Counted from the first letter of the stretch, positions 9,085 through 18,428 are shown. The stretch is DNA of 54,705 bases from an uncultured Paracoccaceae bacterium (GCA_947501025.1 CANMUM010000011.1:1-54705); one strand, 5' to 3'. Translations and numbers: made by a program. The notes: generated from the letters alone by a model not told the origin.

Positions 9085-9603
9085 ATGAAAAATAAACTGC
9101 TGATTGTTTTTATGATGACATTAATGACTGCGCCTGCAAGTTTCGCAGAAATTAATGCTCGGCTTCAAAACCGTCTGGGTCAAATGCATGTCGGTGGAGA
9201 TGATTATTATATAGATCAAGCTCACGCCCTTAATCGTCCGCGTTCCGCTTATGAACCTCATGCGAAGCGCATGGCTCAAAAATACGGCATCCCAGAAGTG
9301 ATTTTCATGAATCTCATTACTCAAGAGAGTGGTTGGCATGACGGCGCTAAATCTTATGTCGGCGCTATTGGTTTAACGCAGCTTATGCCCGGGACTGCCG
9401 ATTATCTTGGTGTTACTGACCCTTGGGATCCTTATCAAAATATTGAGGGCGGTGCGCGCTATCTTGCTGAACAATATCAAACATTCCATCGATGGGATTA
9501 TGCGCTTGCAGCCTATAATGCAGGCCCGGGGGCAGTTCGTAAATATGGTGGTATCCCGCCTTATAAAGAAACACAGAATTACGTAAAAAAGATTTTGGGA
9601 TAA
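9085..9603 (+). CDS. Periplasmic lytic transglycosylase (SLT domain)
   Basis: The 172-residue product starts with a signal peptide ([21 protein letters not shown]). It then has a goose-type lysozyme/Slt70 catalytic domain: catalytic Glu81 in [11 protein letters not shown], followed by [30 protein letters not shown] and [12 protein letters not shown]. Such enzymes cleave peptidoglycan between MurNAc and GlcNAc, giving 1,6-anhydro muropeptides, and act in the periplasm. The protein is small, with little beyond the SLT domain. The anhydro-MurNAc kinase gene anmK is elsewhere in the window, so recycling of its product is encoded locally. Confidence 0.93.
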   Translation: MKNKLLIVFMMTLMTAPASFAEINARLQNRLGQMHVGGDDYYIDQAHALNRPRSAYEPHAKRMAQKYGIPEVIFMNLITQESGWHDGAKSYVGAIGLTQLMPGTADYLGVTDPWDPYQNIEGGARYLAEQYQTFHRWDYALAAYNAGPGAVRKYGGIPPYKETQNYVKKILG

Positions 9604-9627
9604 TACCGTTAATATAGGGGGCGGCTA

Positions 9628-10194
9628 TTGATTGATAAATCGATTGAAGTGGAATTGAGCATTCAGAACGACTTTCAAAGTGATTTGGAGCGGTTTGAAA
9701 GTGAGTTTGCTGTCAAACTGCCTGAAATCTTTCGAGAGTTCCTAATGATCTATGGGCTCGCTCAAGTGCAGGCTAAGGTAGATATTCTTGAGCCCATGCC
9801 TTTTGGCAATGAAGCATCTGTAGAATATATTTTTGGGTTTAATGATGATCGAAGTGACAGCCTAAATTTATTTAATAATACAGAAATATCGCAAGGCGCA
9901 CCTGTTATTATCCCCTTCGCGAGTAACTGTGTAAACAACTGGTTTTACTTGTATTTAGGAAAAAATTGTGACTTGTCGCAAGTGTATATTTTTGATCCTC
10001 AATATCGATATAGCTGGGATGATGATAAATTCTACAACATGTTTCCAAATTTACATCCAGCTATCAAACAATATTTGGATTTGCGTAAAAAAGGCCAATT
10101 GCCTACAAAGAAAAAGGGCTTTGAAAATTTTTATAAAATATCTGATAATTTCAATGATTTTTTGAATGCGCTTAAGGCTGATATGTGGGATTAG
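9628..10194 (+). CDS. SMI1/KNR4 (SUKH) family protein
   Basis: The 188-residue protein starts at TTG 9628, preceded by a strong AGGGGGCGG ribosome site, 24 bp after the transglycosylase. The N-terminal pattern FESEFAVKLPEIFREFLMIY, then IIPFASNCVNNWFYLYL and VYIFDP, matches the SUKH superfamily. Bacterial members are often immunity proteins for polymorphic nuclease toxins, but some have no known toxin. No toxin gene is adjacent, so it is either an orphan immunity gene or a housekeeping member. Domain assignment is by motif only. Confidence 0.65.
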   Translation: MIDKSIEVELSIQNDFQSDLERFESEFAVKLPEIFREFLMIYGLAQVQAKVDILEPMPFGNEASVEYIFGFNDDRSDSLNLFNNTEISQGAPVIIPFASNCVNNWFYLYLGKNCDLSQVYIFDPQYRYSWDDDKFYNMFPNLHPAIKQYLDLRKKGQLPTKKKGFENFYKISDNFNDFLNALKADMWD

Positions 10195-10267
10195 GACTGG
10201 TTTAAGTTATTAAGTTTTATATGCGATAGCTTTAAAGCCATGATATTTATTGATGAGTTTTAACAGC

Positions 10268-10300
10268 AAAAAATAAAAAACGCGCACCATTTCGTGCGCG
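10268..10300 (-). terminator. Intrinsic terminator of the surface lipoprotein gene
   Basis: CGCGCAC (10281-10287) and GTGCGCG (10294-10300) form a 7 bp GC-rich stem with a 6-base loop. On the minus strand it is followed by TTTTTTATTTTTT. It ends transcription of the leftward lipoprotein gene and may also stop the convergent SUKH transcript. Confidence 0.9.
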
Positions 10301-10324
10301 CCTGCAATCAATAAAGATTGAATT

Positions 10325-11038
10325 TTATTCTGCAACGCCAACAAATACAGATGAATGATTGGTACCTTCACCACCATATCCAGAAACGCCTCCTAAATAA
10401 TCTTCATCATAAAAACCGCCTGTCATTTGTGCATCTTTTTCATTATATGTGGTTGTTCCTGAGAATTCGGAGCCATCAACAATTCCGTCAATGCCGTAAC
10501 CCGTATCAGAATCTGTGCCACTTAAAGTACCCGCATCAAAATCAACAGCCAGATCAAGCTCACCTTGAACTGGGCTCGCAGCTGGGCCATTTGTTAATAG
10601 ATAAGTTGTCTCATATGAAACAACACCGCTAGATGTGAGCGGTTCCGAAAATGTAGCGTTCATTGCAACATCTTTATCATATGTATCAGCAAACTCATCA
10701 TTATTAGAACTTGCCGTTTCAACGACACTTCCAGTGAAGCTGCCGTGATTTATTGCAACAGCCGCAGTGTTTGTTTCAGCTACAATGCTCTCTTCTGAAA
10801 TGACAAGAATATCCACAGATTCACCATCGGCCAATGTTAGAGTTTCTGAAGCTTCAACAACCGATCCGTTGCCCAATGTAAATTCGTTAGCTGTAGAATC
10901 ATAGGATGTTGTCGTCTGAGGTGTTTCAACTGTAGGCGTGGTGGTTTCTTCGGGGGTAACATCTGAACTGCTATCGGAGCTGCTGCATGCGGTGAGTAAT
11001 GCAATAAGTGAAATTGTTGATAAATGCGTAATATTCAT
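10325..11038 (-). CDS. Lipoprotein with TbpB-like C-terminal beta-barrel domain
   Basis: The 237-residue protein has a lipoprotein signal with lipobox LTAC (Cys18), followed by a Ser/Asp/Thr-rich linker. The C-terminal part is strand-rich and ends with AQMTGGFYDEDYLGGVSGYG. This resembles the GGFYGPxAxELGG repeat of the 8-stranded barrel in transferrin-binding protein B, HpuA and other Slam-exported lipoproteins. It is probably an outer-membrane or surface lipoprotein. No Slam or TonB receptor gene lies nearby, so the ligand and route to the surface are unknown. An intrinsic terminator follows directly. Confidence 0.7.
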   Translation of the reverse strand: MNITHLSTISLIALLTACSSSDSSSDVTPEETTTPTVETPQTTTSYDSTANEFTLGNGSVVEASETLTLADGESVDILVISEESIVAETNTAAVAINHGSFTGSVVETASSNNDEFADTYDKDVAMNATFSEPLTSSGVVSYETTYLLTNGPAASPVQGELDLAVDFDAGTLSGTDSDTGYGIDGIVDGSEFSGTTTYNEKDAQMTGGFYDEDYLGGVSGYGGEGTNHSSVFVGVAE

Positions 11039-11202
11039 TTTATACCCTATATGTTGTTTTATTAATGAGGAAGAATATTGTTGAAACTAAAAAAAAAGCA
11101 AGGTTTTTTTTAGCTCGATAAGTTTTCACCTTTTGTTCTCATTTTCCGTTTGCAAGATTTATAAAATCCTATATGACAAGATAAATGCAAATGGGGGCGT
11201 GA

Positions 11203-14040
11203 ATGTCTGATCTCAAATATATCGAGCTGCGCGGTGCGCGTGAGCATAATCTGAAAAATTTTGACGTCGATATTCCGCGCGATCAGCTTGTTGTGATTAC
11301 GGGGCCTTCTGGTTCGGGCAAATCATCTCTCGCATTTGATACCATTTATGCCGAGGGACAGCGCCGTTATGTCGAGAGTTTGTCGGCATATGCGCGCCAA
11401 TTTTTGGATATGATGCAAAAGCCAGATATGGATCATATTGCGGGGCTATCTCCAGCGATTTCCATAGAGCAAAAGACAACATCAAAAAATCCGCGTTCCA
11501 CAGTTGGGACCGTTACTGAGATTTATGATTATTTGCGCTTGCTTTTTGCGCGCATCGGCACGCCTTATTCACCAGCAACAGGTAAGCCCATTGAGGCGCA
11601 GCAAGTATCAGATATGGTTGACCGCATTATGGCAATGGAAGAGGGCACGCGTTGCTTTTTGCTTGCTCCGATTGTTCGTGATCGCAAGGGCGAATACCGC
11701 AAAGAACTTTTGGAGCTACAAAAGACAGGTTTTGAGCGTGTAAAAATCAATGGTGAGTTTTATGAAATCGCCGAAGCCCCCGCATTGGACAAAAAATTCC
11801 GCCATAATATTGATGTGGTGATTGATCGCTTGGTCATTAAGCCTGGGCTTGAGCAGCGCTTGGCCGATAGTTTGCGCACAGCGCTGAACCTAGCTGATGG
11901 TATAGCCATTATTGAAACAGCGCCTTCTGAGGGTGAGGGTGTTCGCACGACATATTCGGAGAAGTTCGCATGTCCTGAATCTGGGTTCACAATTCCAGAA
12001 ATTGAGCCGCGTCTTTTCTCGTTTAACGCACCATTTGGAGCATGTCCAAAATGTGATGGCCTTGGCGCTGAGCTTTATTTTGATCCAGCCTTGATTGTAC
12101 CCGATCCAAGCCTAAGCCTTCCCAAAGGGGCGCTCGCGCCATGGGCGAAAACAAAATCGGCATATTTCACGCAGACGATTGAGTGCATTTCAAAGCAATA
12201 TAAATTTGACGTCGATATGCCATGGAATAAGCTGCCCGCAAATATCAAAGATTTGATGCTCTATGGTTCCAAGAAAAAGAAGATCAAATTTCGCTATGAT
12301 GAAAATGGCCGGGTATACGAAGTTGAGCGGGTATTTGAAGGGATTATTCCGAATATGGAGCGCCGCTACCGCGAAACTGACAGCAATTGGATTCGCGAAG
12401 ATTTCGAGCGTTACCAAAACAATCGCCCATGTGGGGATTGCGGGGGATATCGTTTGCGCCCAGAGGCTTTGGCTGTCAAAATTCACGGCATTCATGCGGG
12501 GCAAATCGTTCAGATGTCGATCAAAGACGCGCTGAATTGGATTGATGAAGTTCCAGAGCATCTCTCCCAACAAAAGCAAGATATTGGCCGCGCAATTTTA
12601 AAAGAAGTCAAAGAGCGTCTTGGGTTTCTTGTGAATGTGGGTTTGGATTATCTCACACTTGCGCGCTCATCTGGCACGCTTTCAGGGGGAGAAAGCCAGC
12701 GTATTCGTTTGGCATCACAAATTGGTTCTGGGCTTCAAGGTGTATTATATGTGCTTGATGAACCTTCGATTGGTTTGCATCAGCGCGATAATGATCGCTT
12801 GCTCACAACGCTTAAAAATCTCCGCGATCAAGGCAATACCGTCATTGTGGTTGAACATGATGAGGAAGCTATACGCGCGGCGGATCACGTTATTGATATT
12901 GGCCCAGGTGCGGGTGTGCATGGTGGTCATATTGTGGCTGAGGGCACACCAGAAGATATCGCCGCGAATGTGGGATCGATTACGGGTGATTTTTTGGCTG
13001 GTCGCCGTGAGATTTCAGTTCCAAAAGAGCGCCGTGAAGGCAATGGTAAATCCATTAAAATTAAAAACGCGACAGGCAATAACCTTCAAGGTATTGATGC
13101 CGAATTTCCACTTGGCAAATTTGTGTGTGTGTCAGGGGTTTCAGGCGGTGGGAAATCCACATTGACCATTGAGACATTATTCAAAACGGCCTCTATGCGC
13201 TTGAACGGTGCGCGCCAAACACCTGCGCCATGTGATGAGGTGGCGGGCTTGGATTATTTGGATAAAGTTATCGATATTGACCAGCGCCCGATTGGCCGCA
13301 CGCCGCGCTCGAACCCTGCGACCTACACGGGCGCATTTGGCCCAATTCGCGATTGGTTTGCGAATTTGCCCGAGAGCAAGGCGCGTGGGTATAAGCCTGG
13401 GCGTTTTTCGTTCAATGTCAAAGGTGGCCGTTGTGAGGCGTGCCAAGGTGATGGGGTTATCAAGATTGAAATGCATTTCTTGCCTGATGTCTATGTGACT
13501 TGTGAAAGCTGTAAAGGAAAGCGCTATAATCGCGAAACTTTGGAAGTGAAATTCAAAGGGAAATCGATTTCGGATGTTCTGGATATGACTGTGGAAGAGG
13601 CTGAAAAATTCTTTTCGGCTATGCCAGCTATTCGTGATAAAATGAATGCGCTTGTGCGCGTAGGATTGGGATATATAACTGTTGGGCAACAAGCCACGAC
13701 ATTATCAGGTGGCGAAGCGCAGCGTGTGAAATTGTCAAAAGAGCTTTCTAAGCGCGCGACAGGAAAAACGCTTTATATTCTTGATGAGCCGACCACGGGT
13801 TTGCATTTTGAAGATGTGCGCAAATTGCTAGAAGTCCTTCATGAATTGGTTGATCAAGGCAATTCCATGGTCGTTATTGAGCATAATCTTGATGTGATCA
13901 AAACCGCAGATCATATCATCGATATTGGCCCAGAAGGTGGCGATAGCGGCGGTATGATTGTTGCGACAGGCACGCCAGAGGAGGTTGCTAAAAACAAGAA
14001 AAGCCATACGGGTAAATATTTGAAAGAGATGCTTAGATAG
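11203..14040 (+). CDS. uvrA: Excinuclease ABC subunit A
   Basis: The 945-residue ATPase detects DNA damage and loads UvrB in nucleotide excision repair. It has two ABC modules: Walker A sequences GPSGSGKSS near residue 32 and GVSGGGKST in the second half, signatures [14 protein letters not shown] and [14 protein letters not shown], and Walker B segments LDEPSIGLH and LDEPTTGLH. Zinc-binding cysteines appear in ACPKCDGLG and in CEACQGDG with [10 protein letters not shown]. The ATG follows GGGGGCG. Length is normal. Confidence 0.98.
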   Translation: MSDLKYIELRGAREHNLKNFDVDIPRDQLVVITGPSGSGKSSLAFDTIYAEGQRRYVESLSAYARQFLDMMQKPDMDHIAGLSPAISIEQKTTSKNPRSTVGTVTEIYDYLRLLFARIGTPYSPATGKPIEAQQVSDMVDRIMAMEEGTRCFLLAPIVRDRKGEYRKELLELQKTGFERVKINGEFYEIAEAPALDKKFRHNIDVVIDRLVIKPGLEQRLADSLRTALNLADGIAIIETAPSEGEGVRTTYSEKFACPESGFTIPEIEPRLFSFNAPFGACPKCDGLGAELYFDPALIVPDPSLSLPKGALAPWAKTKSAYFTQTIECISKQYKFDVDMPWNKLPANIKDLMLYGSKKKKIKFRYDENGRVYEVERVFEGIIPNMERRYRETDSNWIREDFERYQNNRPCGDCGGYRLRPEALAVKIHGIHAGQIVQMSIKDALNWIDEVPEHLSQQKQDIGRAILKEVKERLGFLVNVGLDYLTLARSSGTLSGGESQRIRLASQIGSGLQGVLYVLDEPSIGLHQRDNDRLLTTLKNLRDQGNTVIVVEHDEEAIRAADHVIDIGPGAGVHGGHIVAEGTPEDIAANVGSITGDFLAGRREISVPKERREGNGKSIKIKNATGNNLQGIDAEFPLGKFVCVSGVSGGGKSTLTIETLFKTASMRLNGARQTPAPCDEVAGLDYLDKVIDIDQRPIGRTPRSNPATYTGAFGPIRDWFANLPESKARGYKPGRFSFNVKGGRCEACQGDGVIKIEMHFLPDVYVTCESCKGKRYNRETLEVKFKGKSISDVLDMTVEEAEKFFSAMPAIRDKMNALVRVGLGYITVGQQATTLSGGEAQRVKLSKELSKRATGKTLYILDEPTTGLHFEDVRKLLEVLHELVDQGNSMVVIEHNLDVIKTADHIIDIGPEGGDSGGMIVATGTPEEVAKNKKSHTGKYLKEMLR

Positions 14041-14052
14041 AGGGCTTAAATT

Positions 14053-14367
14053 ATGGTGTTCTATTATTTTGTGGCTTTGATTGGTTTCGTACTGCTCAAT
14101 ATTGCATTGAGTATTCTCTATCTTCTTTCGGGTGCTTTTCAAATTTGGTATATGATATATGTTCATAACGGTGGGTATGGATATGCCCATAAGCGCCTTA
14201 TTGCAAAATTGCACTATGCATCCAAATCTGTATTGATTTTAGGATTCTTTTTGCTAGGTTCCCATACAAGCGCTCTTTATATATCGATGGTTTGTTCACG
14301 ATATGATTATACATCGGTAGCGAAAAACAGATGGAAAGATACAGGGAATTTTCTCATTGGCTATTAA
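14053..14367 (+). CDS. Small predicted membrane protein downstream of uvrA
   Basis: The 104-residue frame starts 12 bp after uvrA behind an AGAGGGC ribosome site. The N-terminal half is strongly hydrophobic (LIGFVLLNIALSILYLLSG, with a second helix around VLILGFFLLG), suggesting two or three transmembrane segments. I do not recognise a family. Close spacing behind uvrA and a ribosome site favour a real gene, but no conserved motif confirms it. Confidence 0.45.
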   Translation: MVFYYFVALIGFVLLNIALSILYLLSGAFQIWYMIYVHNGGYGYAHKRLIAKLHYASKSVLILGFFLLGSHTSALYISMVCSRYDYTSVAKNRWKDTGNFLIGY

Positions 14368-14390
14368 AACAAAAAAGGGAGTATTTGGTT

Positions 14391-14612
14391 ATGAATAAAC
14401 GATTGGCAATATTTGGAAGTTTTCTTCTCGCAATTCTCATGGCATGCACAACCGTTCCTGTGACATCTATTCCTACATTGATGAAAATTGATCCTGTGAG
14501 CACGGATATTTCATCTGCACGAATTATCATTAAATATCCCAACACGATCAGCTATAAAAAAGAAAATATTGGAATATTTGCAAATTATACTCATAATGGA
14601 AAAGCTCATTAA
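14391..14612 (+). CDS. Short lipoprotein, probably a truncated family member
   Basis: From ATG 14391, preceded by GGGAG, the 73-residue product begins MNKRLAIFGSFLLAILMAC, a lipoprotein signal with lipobox LMAC. The following LMKIDPVSTDISSARIIIKY recalls the start of longer alphaproteobacterial lipoproteins of about 200 residues, as I remember them. Here the frame stops soon after, with no recognisable remainder in the other frames before 14740, so it may be a decayed gene. A small secreted lipoprotein is the alternative. Confidence 0.4.
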   Translation: MNKRLAIFGSFLLAILMACTTVPVTSIPTLMKIDPVSTDISSARIIIKYPNTISYKKENIGIFANYTHNGKAH

Positions 14613-14740
14613 GTTACGGGTTTTCAAGATACGCATTTAGGGCGCATTGGGAAATAAAGGTAAAATAAATGATTAATTTTCAAATTCTATCTTGATTTTC
14701 AATCCATTTGCCCGCAGTTTTAACAAAAATGGAGACAATC

Positions 14741-15184
14741 ATGCGCGTTGAACAAATTCTATCAAGCAAACCAGCCTCAAATATTTACCACATTACGCCA
14801 GAGCAAAGCATTGCAGAGGCCGTGGGTGAGCTTTCTGTAAAGCGTATCGGTTCGCTCGTTGTATCCAGTGATGGTGGGAAAACGCTAATTGGAATTCTAT
14901 CAGAACGCGATATTGTGCGCCGTCTTGGTGAGCGTGGGCCAGAAGCCTTGCAATTGAAGGTTGCAGAATTGATGACGAAAGAGGTCAAGACAATTGGATC
15001 TGATATGACCGCACAAGACGCCTTGGAGATCATGAGCGCAGGGCGCTTTCGTCACCTTCCTGTTGTGGATGAGGGCACGCTTTCTGGCGTCATATCAATA
15101 GGGGACGTTGTATCTGCGCGCCTCGAACAGATGGAGCAGGAAAATAGTGCAATGACAGATATGATTTCTGGAAATGCATTTTGA
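14741..15184 (+). CDS. CBS-domain pair protein
   Basis: The 147-residue protein consists almost entirely of two CBS motifs. The first is around residues 8-65 (ITPEQSIAEAVGEL, IGILSERDIVRRL) and the second around 75-130 (LMTKEVKTIGSDM, FRHLPVVDEGTLSGVISIGD). Stand-alone CBS pairs bind adenine nucleotides and act as energy or ligand sensors; the partner cannot be told. ATG 14741 with GGAG seven bases upstream is preferred over the upstream TTG at 14708. It lies alone before coaD. Confidence 0.9.
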   Translation: MRVEQILSSKPASNIYHITPEQSIAEAVGELSVKRIGSLVVSSDGGKTLIGILSERDIVRRLGERGPEALQLKVAELMTKEVKTIGSDMTAQDALEIMSAGRFRHLPVVDEGTLSGVISIGDVVSARLEQMEQENSAMTDMISGNAF

Positions 15185-15303
15185 TCCCAATTGTATGCTG
15201 ATTTAGAAGATATAGGCGCTTTTCTTCCATCGCGATATAGCATCTCTAGACCTTAACGGCACTCTTTGTTAAGAGAGATCCAATTAAAACTGAACAGGAA
15301 GAA

Positions 15304-15813
15304 ATGACAAAACGTATTGGCCTATATCCTGGTACTTTTGATCCCGTAACAATGGGTCATTATGACATAATTAGCCGCGCTATGGCGCTTGTGGATCGTT
15401 TGGTGGTGGCTGTAGCAATCAATCGTGATAAGGGACCGTTATTTTCACTTGAAGAACGGGTGTCGATGATCGAGCAAATCGGCGATGATTTGCGCGAAAA
15501 ACATGATTGCGAGCTTGTTGTTGTTCCATTTGAGAACCTATTGGTGCATTGCGCGCGTGAACATAATGCCACAGTCCTCATTCGTGGGCTTCGTGCGGTA
15601 TCGGATTTTGAATTTGAGTTTCAAATGGTCGGAATGAACCGTGCCATTGACCCTGAAATCGAGACGATGTTTTTGATGGCGGATGCTGAATATCAAGCCA
15701 TCGCATCACGTCTTGTAAAAGAAGTTTGCCGCTTAGGTGGTGATGTGTCACGTTTTGTGCCGCCTCATGTCGAGGTGGCGTTAAAAAATAAATTTAAATC
15801 TAAGGAAACATAA
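15304..15813 (+). CDS. coaD: Phosphopantetheine adenylyltransferase
   Basis: The 169-residue enzyme makes dephospho-CoA from 4'-phosphopantetheine and ATP. It shows the nucleotidyltransferase motif YPGTFDPVTMGHYDII, the RGLRAVSDFEFEFQM segment and the C-terminal SRLVKEVCRLGGDVSRFVPP. Its stop shares a base with the next ATG (TAATG), linking it to the cyclophilin genes; coaD followed by peptidyl-prolyl isomerases is common in alphaproteobacteria. Length is standard. Confidence 0.97.
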   Translation: MTKRIGLYPGTFDPVTMGHYDIISRAMALVDRLVVAVAINRDKGPLFSLEERVSMIEQIGDDLREKHDCELVVVPFENLLVHCAREHNATVLIRGLRAVSDFEFEFQMVGMNRAIDPEIETMFLMADAEYQAIASRLVKEVCRLGGDVSRFVPPHVEVALKNKFKSKET

Positions 15814-16304
15814 TGTCTGATAAAGAAAATCTCCGCATTCAACTTAAAGATGGTGACGTTGTCATCGAATTGCTTGATAAGGTTGCACCTAAACATGTTG
15901 AACGCATCAAAACGCTCGCCAATGAAGGCACATATGACAATGTTGCATTCCACCGTGTGATCGATGGTTTCATGGCGCAAACGGGTGATGTTGAAAACGC
16001 TAATATGGAAAAAGACTATAACCCAAGCCGTGCGGGCACTGGTGGGTCAAAATATCCTGATGTTGAAGCCGAATTTTCTAACGTTCCATTCGAGCGCGGT
16101 ACATGTGGAATGGCACGATCACAAATGCCAAATTCTGCCAACTCACAATTTTTCATTATGTTCCAAGAGGGCGGATTTCTTAATGGCCAATACACAGTTT
16201 GGGGGCAGGTGATTTCAGGAATGGAGCATGTTGATGCCATCGTTAAAGGTGAGCCGCCGAAAAATCCAGATCGTATGATCAAAGTCACCGTTGAGAAAGC
16301 TTAA
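15813..16304 (+). CDS. ppiB: Cytoplasmic cyclophilin-type peptidyl-prolyl cis-trans isomerase
   Basis: The 163-residue protein has the cyclophilin core AFHRVIDGFMAQTGDVE, GMARSQMPNSANSQFFIMF and GQYTVWGQVISGME. It has no signal peptide, so it works in the cytoplasm as a proline isomerase in protein folding. The start overlaps the coaD stop by one base. The next gene, five bases further on, encodes a secreted paralogue with the same core motifs, suggesting a tandem duplication followed by gain of a signal peptide. Confidence 0.95.
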   Translation: MSDKENLRIQLKDGDVVIELLDKVAPKHVERIKTLANEGTYDNVAFHRVIDGFMAQTGDVENANMEKDYNPSRAGTGGSKYPDVEAEFSNVPFERGTCGMARSQMPNSANSQFFIMFQEGGFLNGQYTVWGQVISGMEHVDAIVKGEPPKNPDRMIKVTVEKA

Positions 16305-16308
16305 ATTG

Positions 16309-16890
16309 ATGAAAATTATGCGCAATTTTCTAGCTTCTGCCATTGTTATAGCTGCAACTGCGATTTCTGCTGAACCCTATCTTGTTTTAGAGGTTGATGG
16401 TGAAAATTCAGGCGTCATCGAAATTAATCTGCGCCCTGATTTGGCGCCAAAACATGTCGAGCGTATCGTCGAACTAACCAGTGCGGGCGCTTATGATAGT
16501 GTTGTGTTTCACCGTGTGATTGATGGTTTTATGGCGCAAACGGGCGATGTTCAGTTTGGCCGTATGGATAGCGACACATCGCGTGCGGGCTCTGGTGGCT
16601 CAGAACTGGGTGATCTTGCGGCTGAGTTCACCGATACGCCATTTGAAAAAGGTGTTCTTGGCATGGCGCGATCAAGCAGTCCGAATTCTGCCAATTCACA
16701 ATTTTTTATCATGCTTGCTCCCGGCCGTTTTTTGGATGGTCAGTATACGGTATTTGGTGAAGTTGTCACAGGCGAGGATGTCGTTGCTGCAATTAAAAAA
16801 GGCGATGCGAATAAAAATGGCATGATTGAAGGTGATCCAGATTTTATCAAATCGGCTAAAATTTTGGACGCATTGCCAATATCTGAATAA
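16309..16890 (+). CDS. Exported cyclophilin-type peptidyl-prolyl cis-trans isomerase
   Basis: From ATG 16309 the 193-residue product begins with a signal peptide (MKIMRNFLASAIVIAATAIS, cleavage expected near SAEP). It continues as a cyclophilin with VFHRVIDGFMAQTGDVQ, GMARSSSPNSANSQFFIM and GQYTVFGEVVTGED. It should act in the periplasm. It is adjacent and paralogous to the cytoplasmic copy. An upstream TTG in the same frame overlaps ppiB and is less likely as the start. A strong hairpin lies about 20 bp after the stop. Confidence 0.93.
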   Translation: MKIMRNFLASAIVIAATAISAEPYLVLEVDGENSGVIEINLRPDLAPKHVERIVELTSAGAYDSVVFHRVIDGFMAQTGDVQFGRMDSDTSRAGSGGSELGDLAAEFTDTPFEKGVLGMARSSSPNSANSQFFIMLAPGRFLDGQYTVFGEVVTGEDVVAAIKKGDANKNGMIEGDPDFIKSAKILDALPISE

Positions 16891-16911
16891 CCCCAGAACA
16901 TATAATGTGAG

Positions 16912-16933
16912 GAGGGCGCGTATATGCGCCCTC
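16912..16933. terminator. Perfect hairpin between convergent genes
   Basis: GAGGGCGC (16912-16919) and GCGCCCTC (16926-16933) form a perfect 8 bp stem around a 6-base loop. It sits between the rightward cyclophilin gene and the leftward DUF1272 gene. There is no U-run on either strand, so a bidirectional, less canonical terminator is inferred from position and strength. Confidence 0.6.
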
Positions 16934-16935
16934 AG

Positions 16936-17238
16936 CTACCTTAAATGTGGTTGTATGCCTTTATATTTTATCAAACGATCCAATCTTGGATTTGGCGTGC
17001 TAAAATCAACTGGATTGAAGTAAGGCTCAGTTTGTGCGGGATATGTTTTGAGCATTTCCTTCGTGCGTATCGGCCGCTTTTCGAGACCGCTCCCACAATT
17101 AGGGCAAACATTGAACAATATTTCTTCAACACATTCTTTGCACCAAGTGCATTCAAATGTGCATATGCGCGCATCTATACTGTCGGCGTGTAGCGCTTTG
17201 TTGCAATGCTCGCAATTGGGCTTAAGCACCAGCATCAT
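16936..17238 (-). CDS. DUF1272 zinc-binding-like protein
   Basis: The 100-residue protein has three CxxC-type pairs, CEHC, CTWCKEC and CPNCGSG, in the spacing of DUF1272 (MLVLKPNCEHC, then ARICTFECTWCKECVEE), followed by a longer, non-conserved C-terminal tail of about 40 residues. DUF1272 proteins are small predicted metal-binding proteins of unknown function. The start lies inside the end of the upstream DUF1127 gene (17 bp overlap), so the two are translationally linked. A start one codon later (17235) is equally possible. Confidence 0.85.
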   Translation of the reverse strand: MMLVLKPNCEHCNKALHADSIDARICTFECTWCKECVEEILFNVCPNCGSGLEKRPIRTKEMLKTYPAQTEPYFNPVDFSTPNPRLDRLIKYKGIQPHLR

Positions 17239-17443
17239 CTATGTCCCAAAAACCTCTTCTGGCTTCAGCGCGTGCATCATCTGCTGTGATGCCAATGTCG
17301 CGCAATTCGCTCTCGGTCATTTTGAGTAAACTTTGCCGTTGATTATAAACGCTCAATGCTTTCATAAAGTTAGCAATCCTTCCGAGCTTTCTGTTTCTGG
17401 CAATGTTATAGCAAATCTGAGTTGATGAAAGTGATTTATCCAT
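17222..17443 (-). CDS. DUF1127 small protein
   Basis: The 73-residue protein ends with the DUF1127 signature: LLKMTESELRDIGITADDAR and then RGFWDID. Small DUF1127 proteins are abundant in alphaproteobacteria; some have been tied to phosphate, carbon or RNA metabolism, but the role here is unknown. It is transcribed away from a LysR-type gene with about 110 bp between them, so control by that regulator is likely. Its 3' end overlaps the DUF1272 gene. Confidence 0.88.
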   Translation of the reverse strand: MDKSLSSTQICYNIARNRKLGRIANFMKALSVYNQRQSLLKMTESELRDIGITADDARAEARRGFWDIDDAGA

Positions 17444-17552
17444 AGTTGTATTCCTTATTCTAATGTTGTTGATGTTTAGTATTCCGATGCTTGATATTAA
17501 ATCGAAATTGATTTATAAGTAAAATGAATATTTATGATGATAACTATCAATA

Positions 17553-18407
17553 ATGGTGATGAATATGTATAATTTGGATATGGCGAGTTTGAGAGCGGTT
17601 GTTGCGGCGGTTGATCATGGTGGTGTCACGCGGGCAGCATCGATATTAAATTTGACACAAAGTGCTGTTTCTATGCAAATCAAACGCATTGAAGATGTTC
17701 TTGGAAAGGCCATTTTTGTGCGTGAAGCCCGAAAATTGATTCCAACATTTGATGGTGAATTATGCATTTCTTATGCAAGGCAGATTTTGCGGACCCATGA
17801 CGAAATGTATGCGCGTTTGACAGACAAAGAGTTTGATGGCGTTCTTGTATTTGGTGTGCCTCATGATTTGCTTAATTATGCTTCGCAAATACTATTCGAA
17901 TTTTCTCAAGCTTATCCTTCAGCCGAGATATCTCTTGTGAGTGAAAACACGATCGTATTACGAGAGCTTCTATCTGAAAAAAAGGTTGACATGATCCTGA
18001 CGACTGAATTCGAAGGGGAGGGCGATGAATTGTTGCGTGTGCCTTTGCATTGGGTTGGGCGTGCTGGTGGCAAAGCCGCACTTGCACGCCCTCTCAAAAT
18101 AGCTATGTCTCAAACTTGCTCTTTTAGACCAATTGCTCATCAAGCCCTTGCACATGTTAATATCGAATGGGAAAATCCATATACAAATAGTGATGTCTCG
18201 CAGTCTATAATGCTTGCCGATTTGGCTGTTCGGATAGTTCTCGATGGGGATGTCGCGCATGGGGCTGAAATTATTGATAAGAATAGTCTTCCTAAGCTTC
18301 CCGATTGTGGTATATATTATGATCACAATATGGGACAGAATGAGAAAGCTCTTAAAAGGTTCCGAGATATTACCCTTGAAGTTTTCTCAAAAATGCGCAA
18401 TTCGTAG
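17553..18407 (+). CDS. LysR-family transcriptional regulator
   Basis: The 284-residue protein has an N-terminal winged helix-turn-helix (GGVTRAASILNLTQSAVSM, about residues 23-41) and the LysR effector domain after residue 90. It is divergent from the DUF1127-DUF1272 pair, the classic LysR target layout. LysR regulators such as VtlR are known to activate DUF1127 genes in some rhizobiales, which makes this pairing meaningful, but orthology is not established. In-frame ATGs at 17553, 17559 and 17565 compete; the third has GGTGA upstream. Confidence 0.9.
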   Translation: MVMNMYNLDMASLRAVVAAVDHGGVTRAASILNLTQSAVSMQIKRIEDVLGKAIFVREARKLIPTFDGELCISYARQILRTHDEMYARLTDKEFDGVLVFGVPHDLLNYASQILFEFSQAYPSAEISLVSENTIVLRELLSEKKVDMILTTEFEGEGDELLRVPLHWVGRAGGKAALARPLKIAMSQTCSFRPIAHQALAHVNIEWENPYTNSDVSQSIMLADLAVRIVLDGDVAHGAEIIDKNSLPKLPDCGIYYDHNMGQNEKALKRFRDITLEVFSKMRNS

Positions 18408-18428
18408 TTTTTGCATTTAGGAAACCTG

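Noticed and set aside
11087-11112. Terminator from the A-tract/T-tract inverted repeat upstream of uvrA
   Set aside because: The stem is almost pure A-T with no GC core, and it lies between divergent gene starts where no stop is needed.
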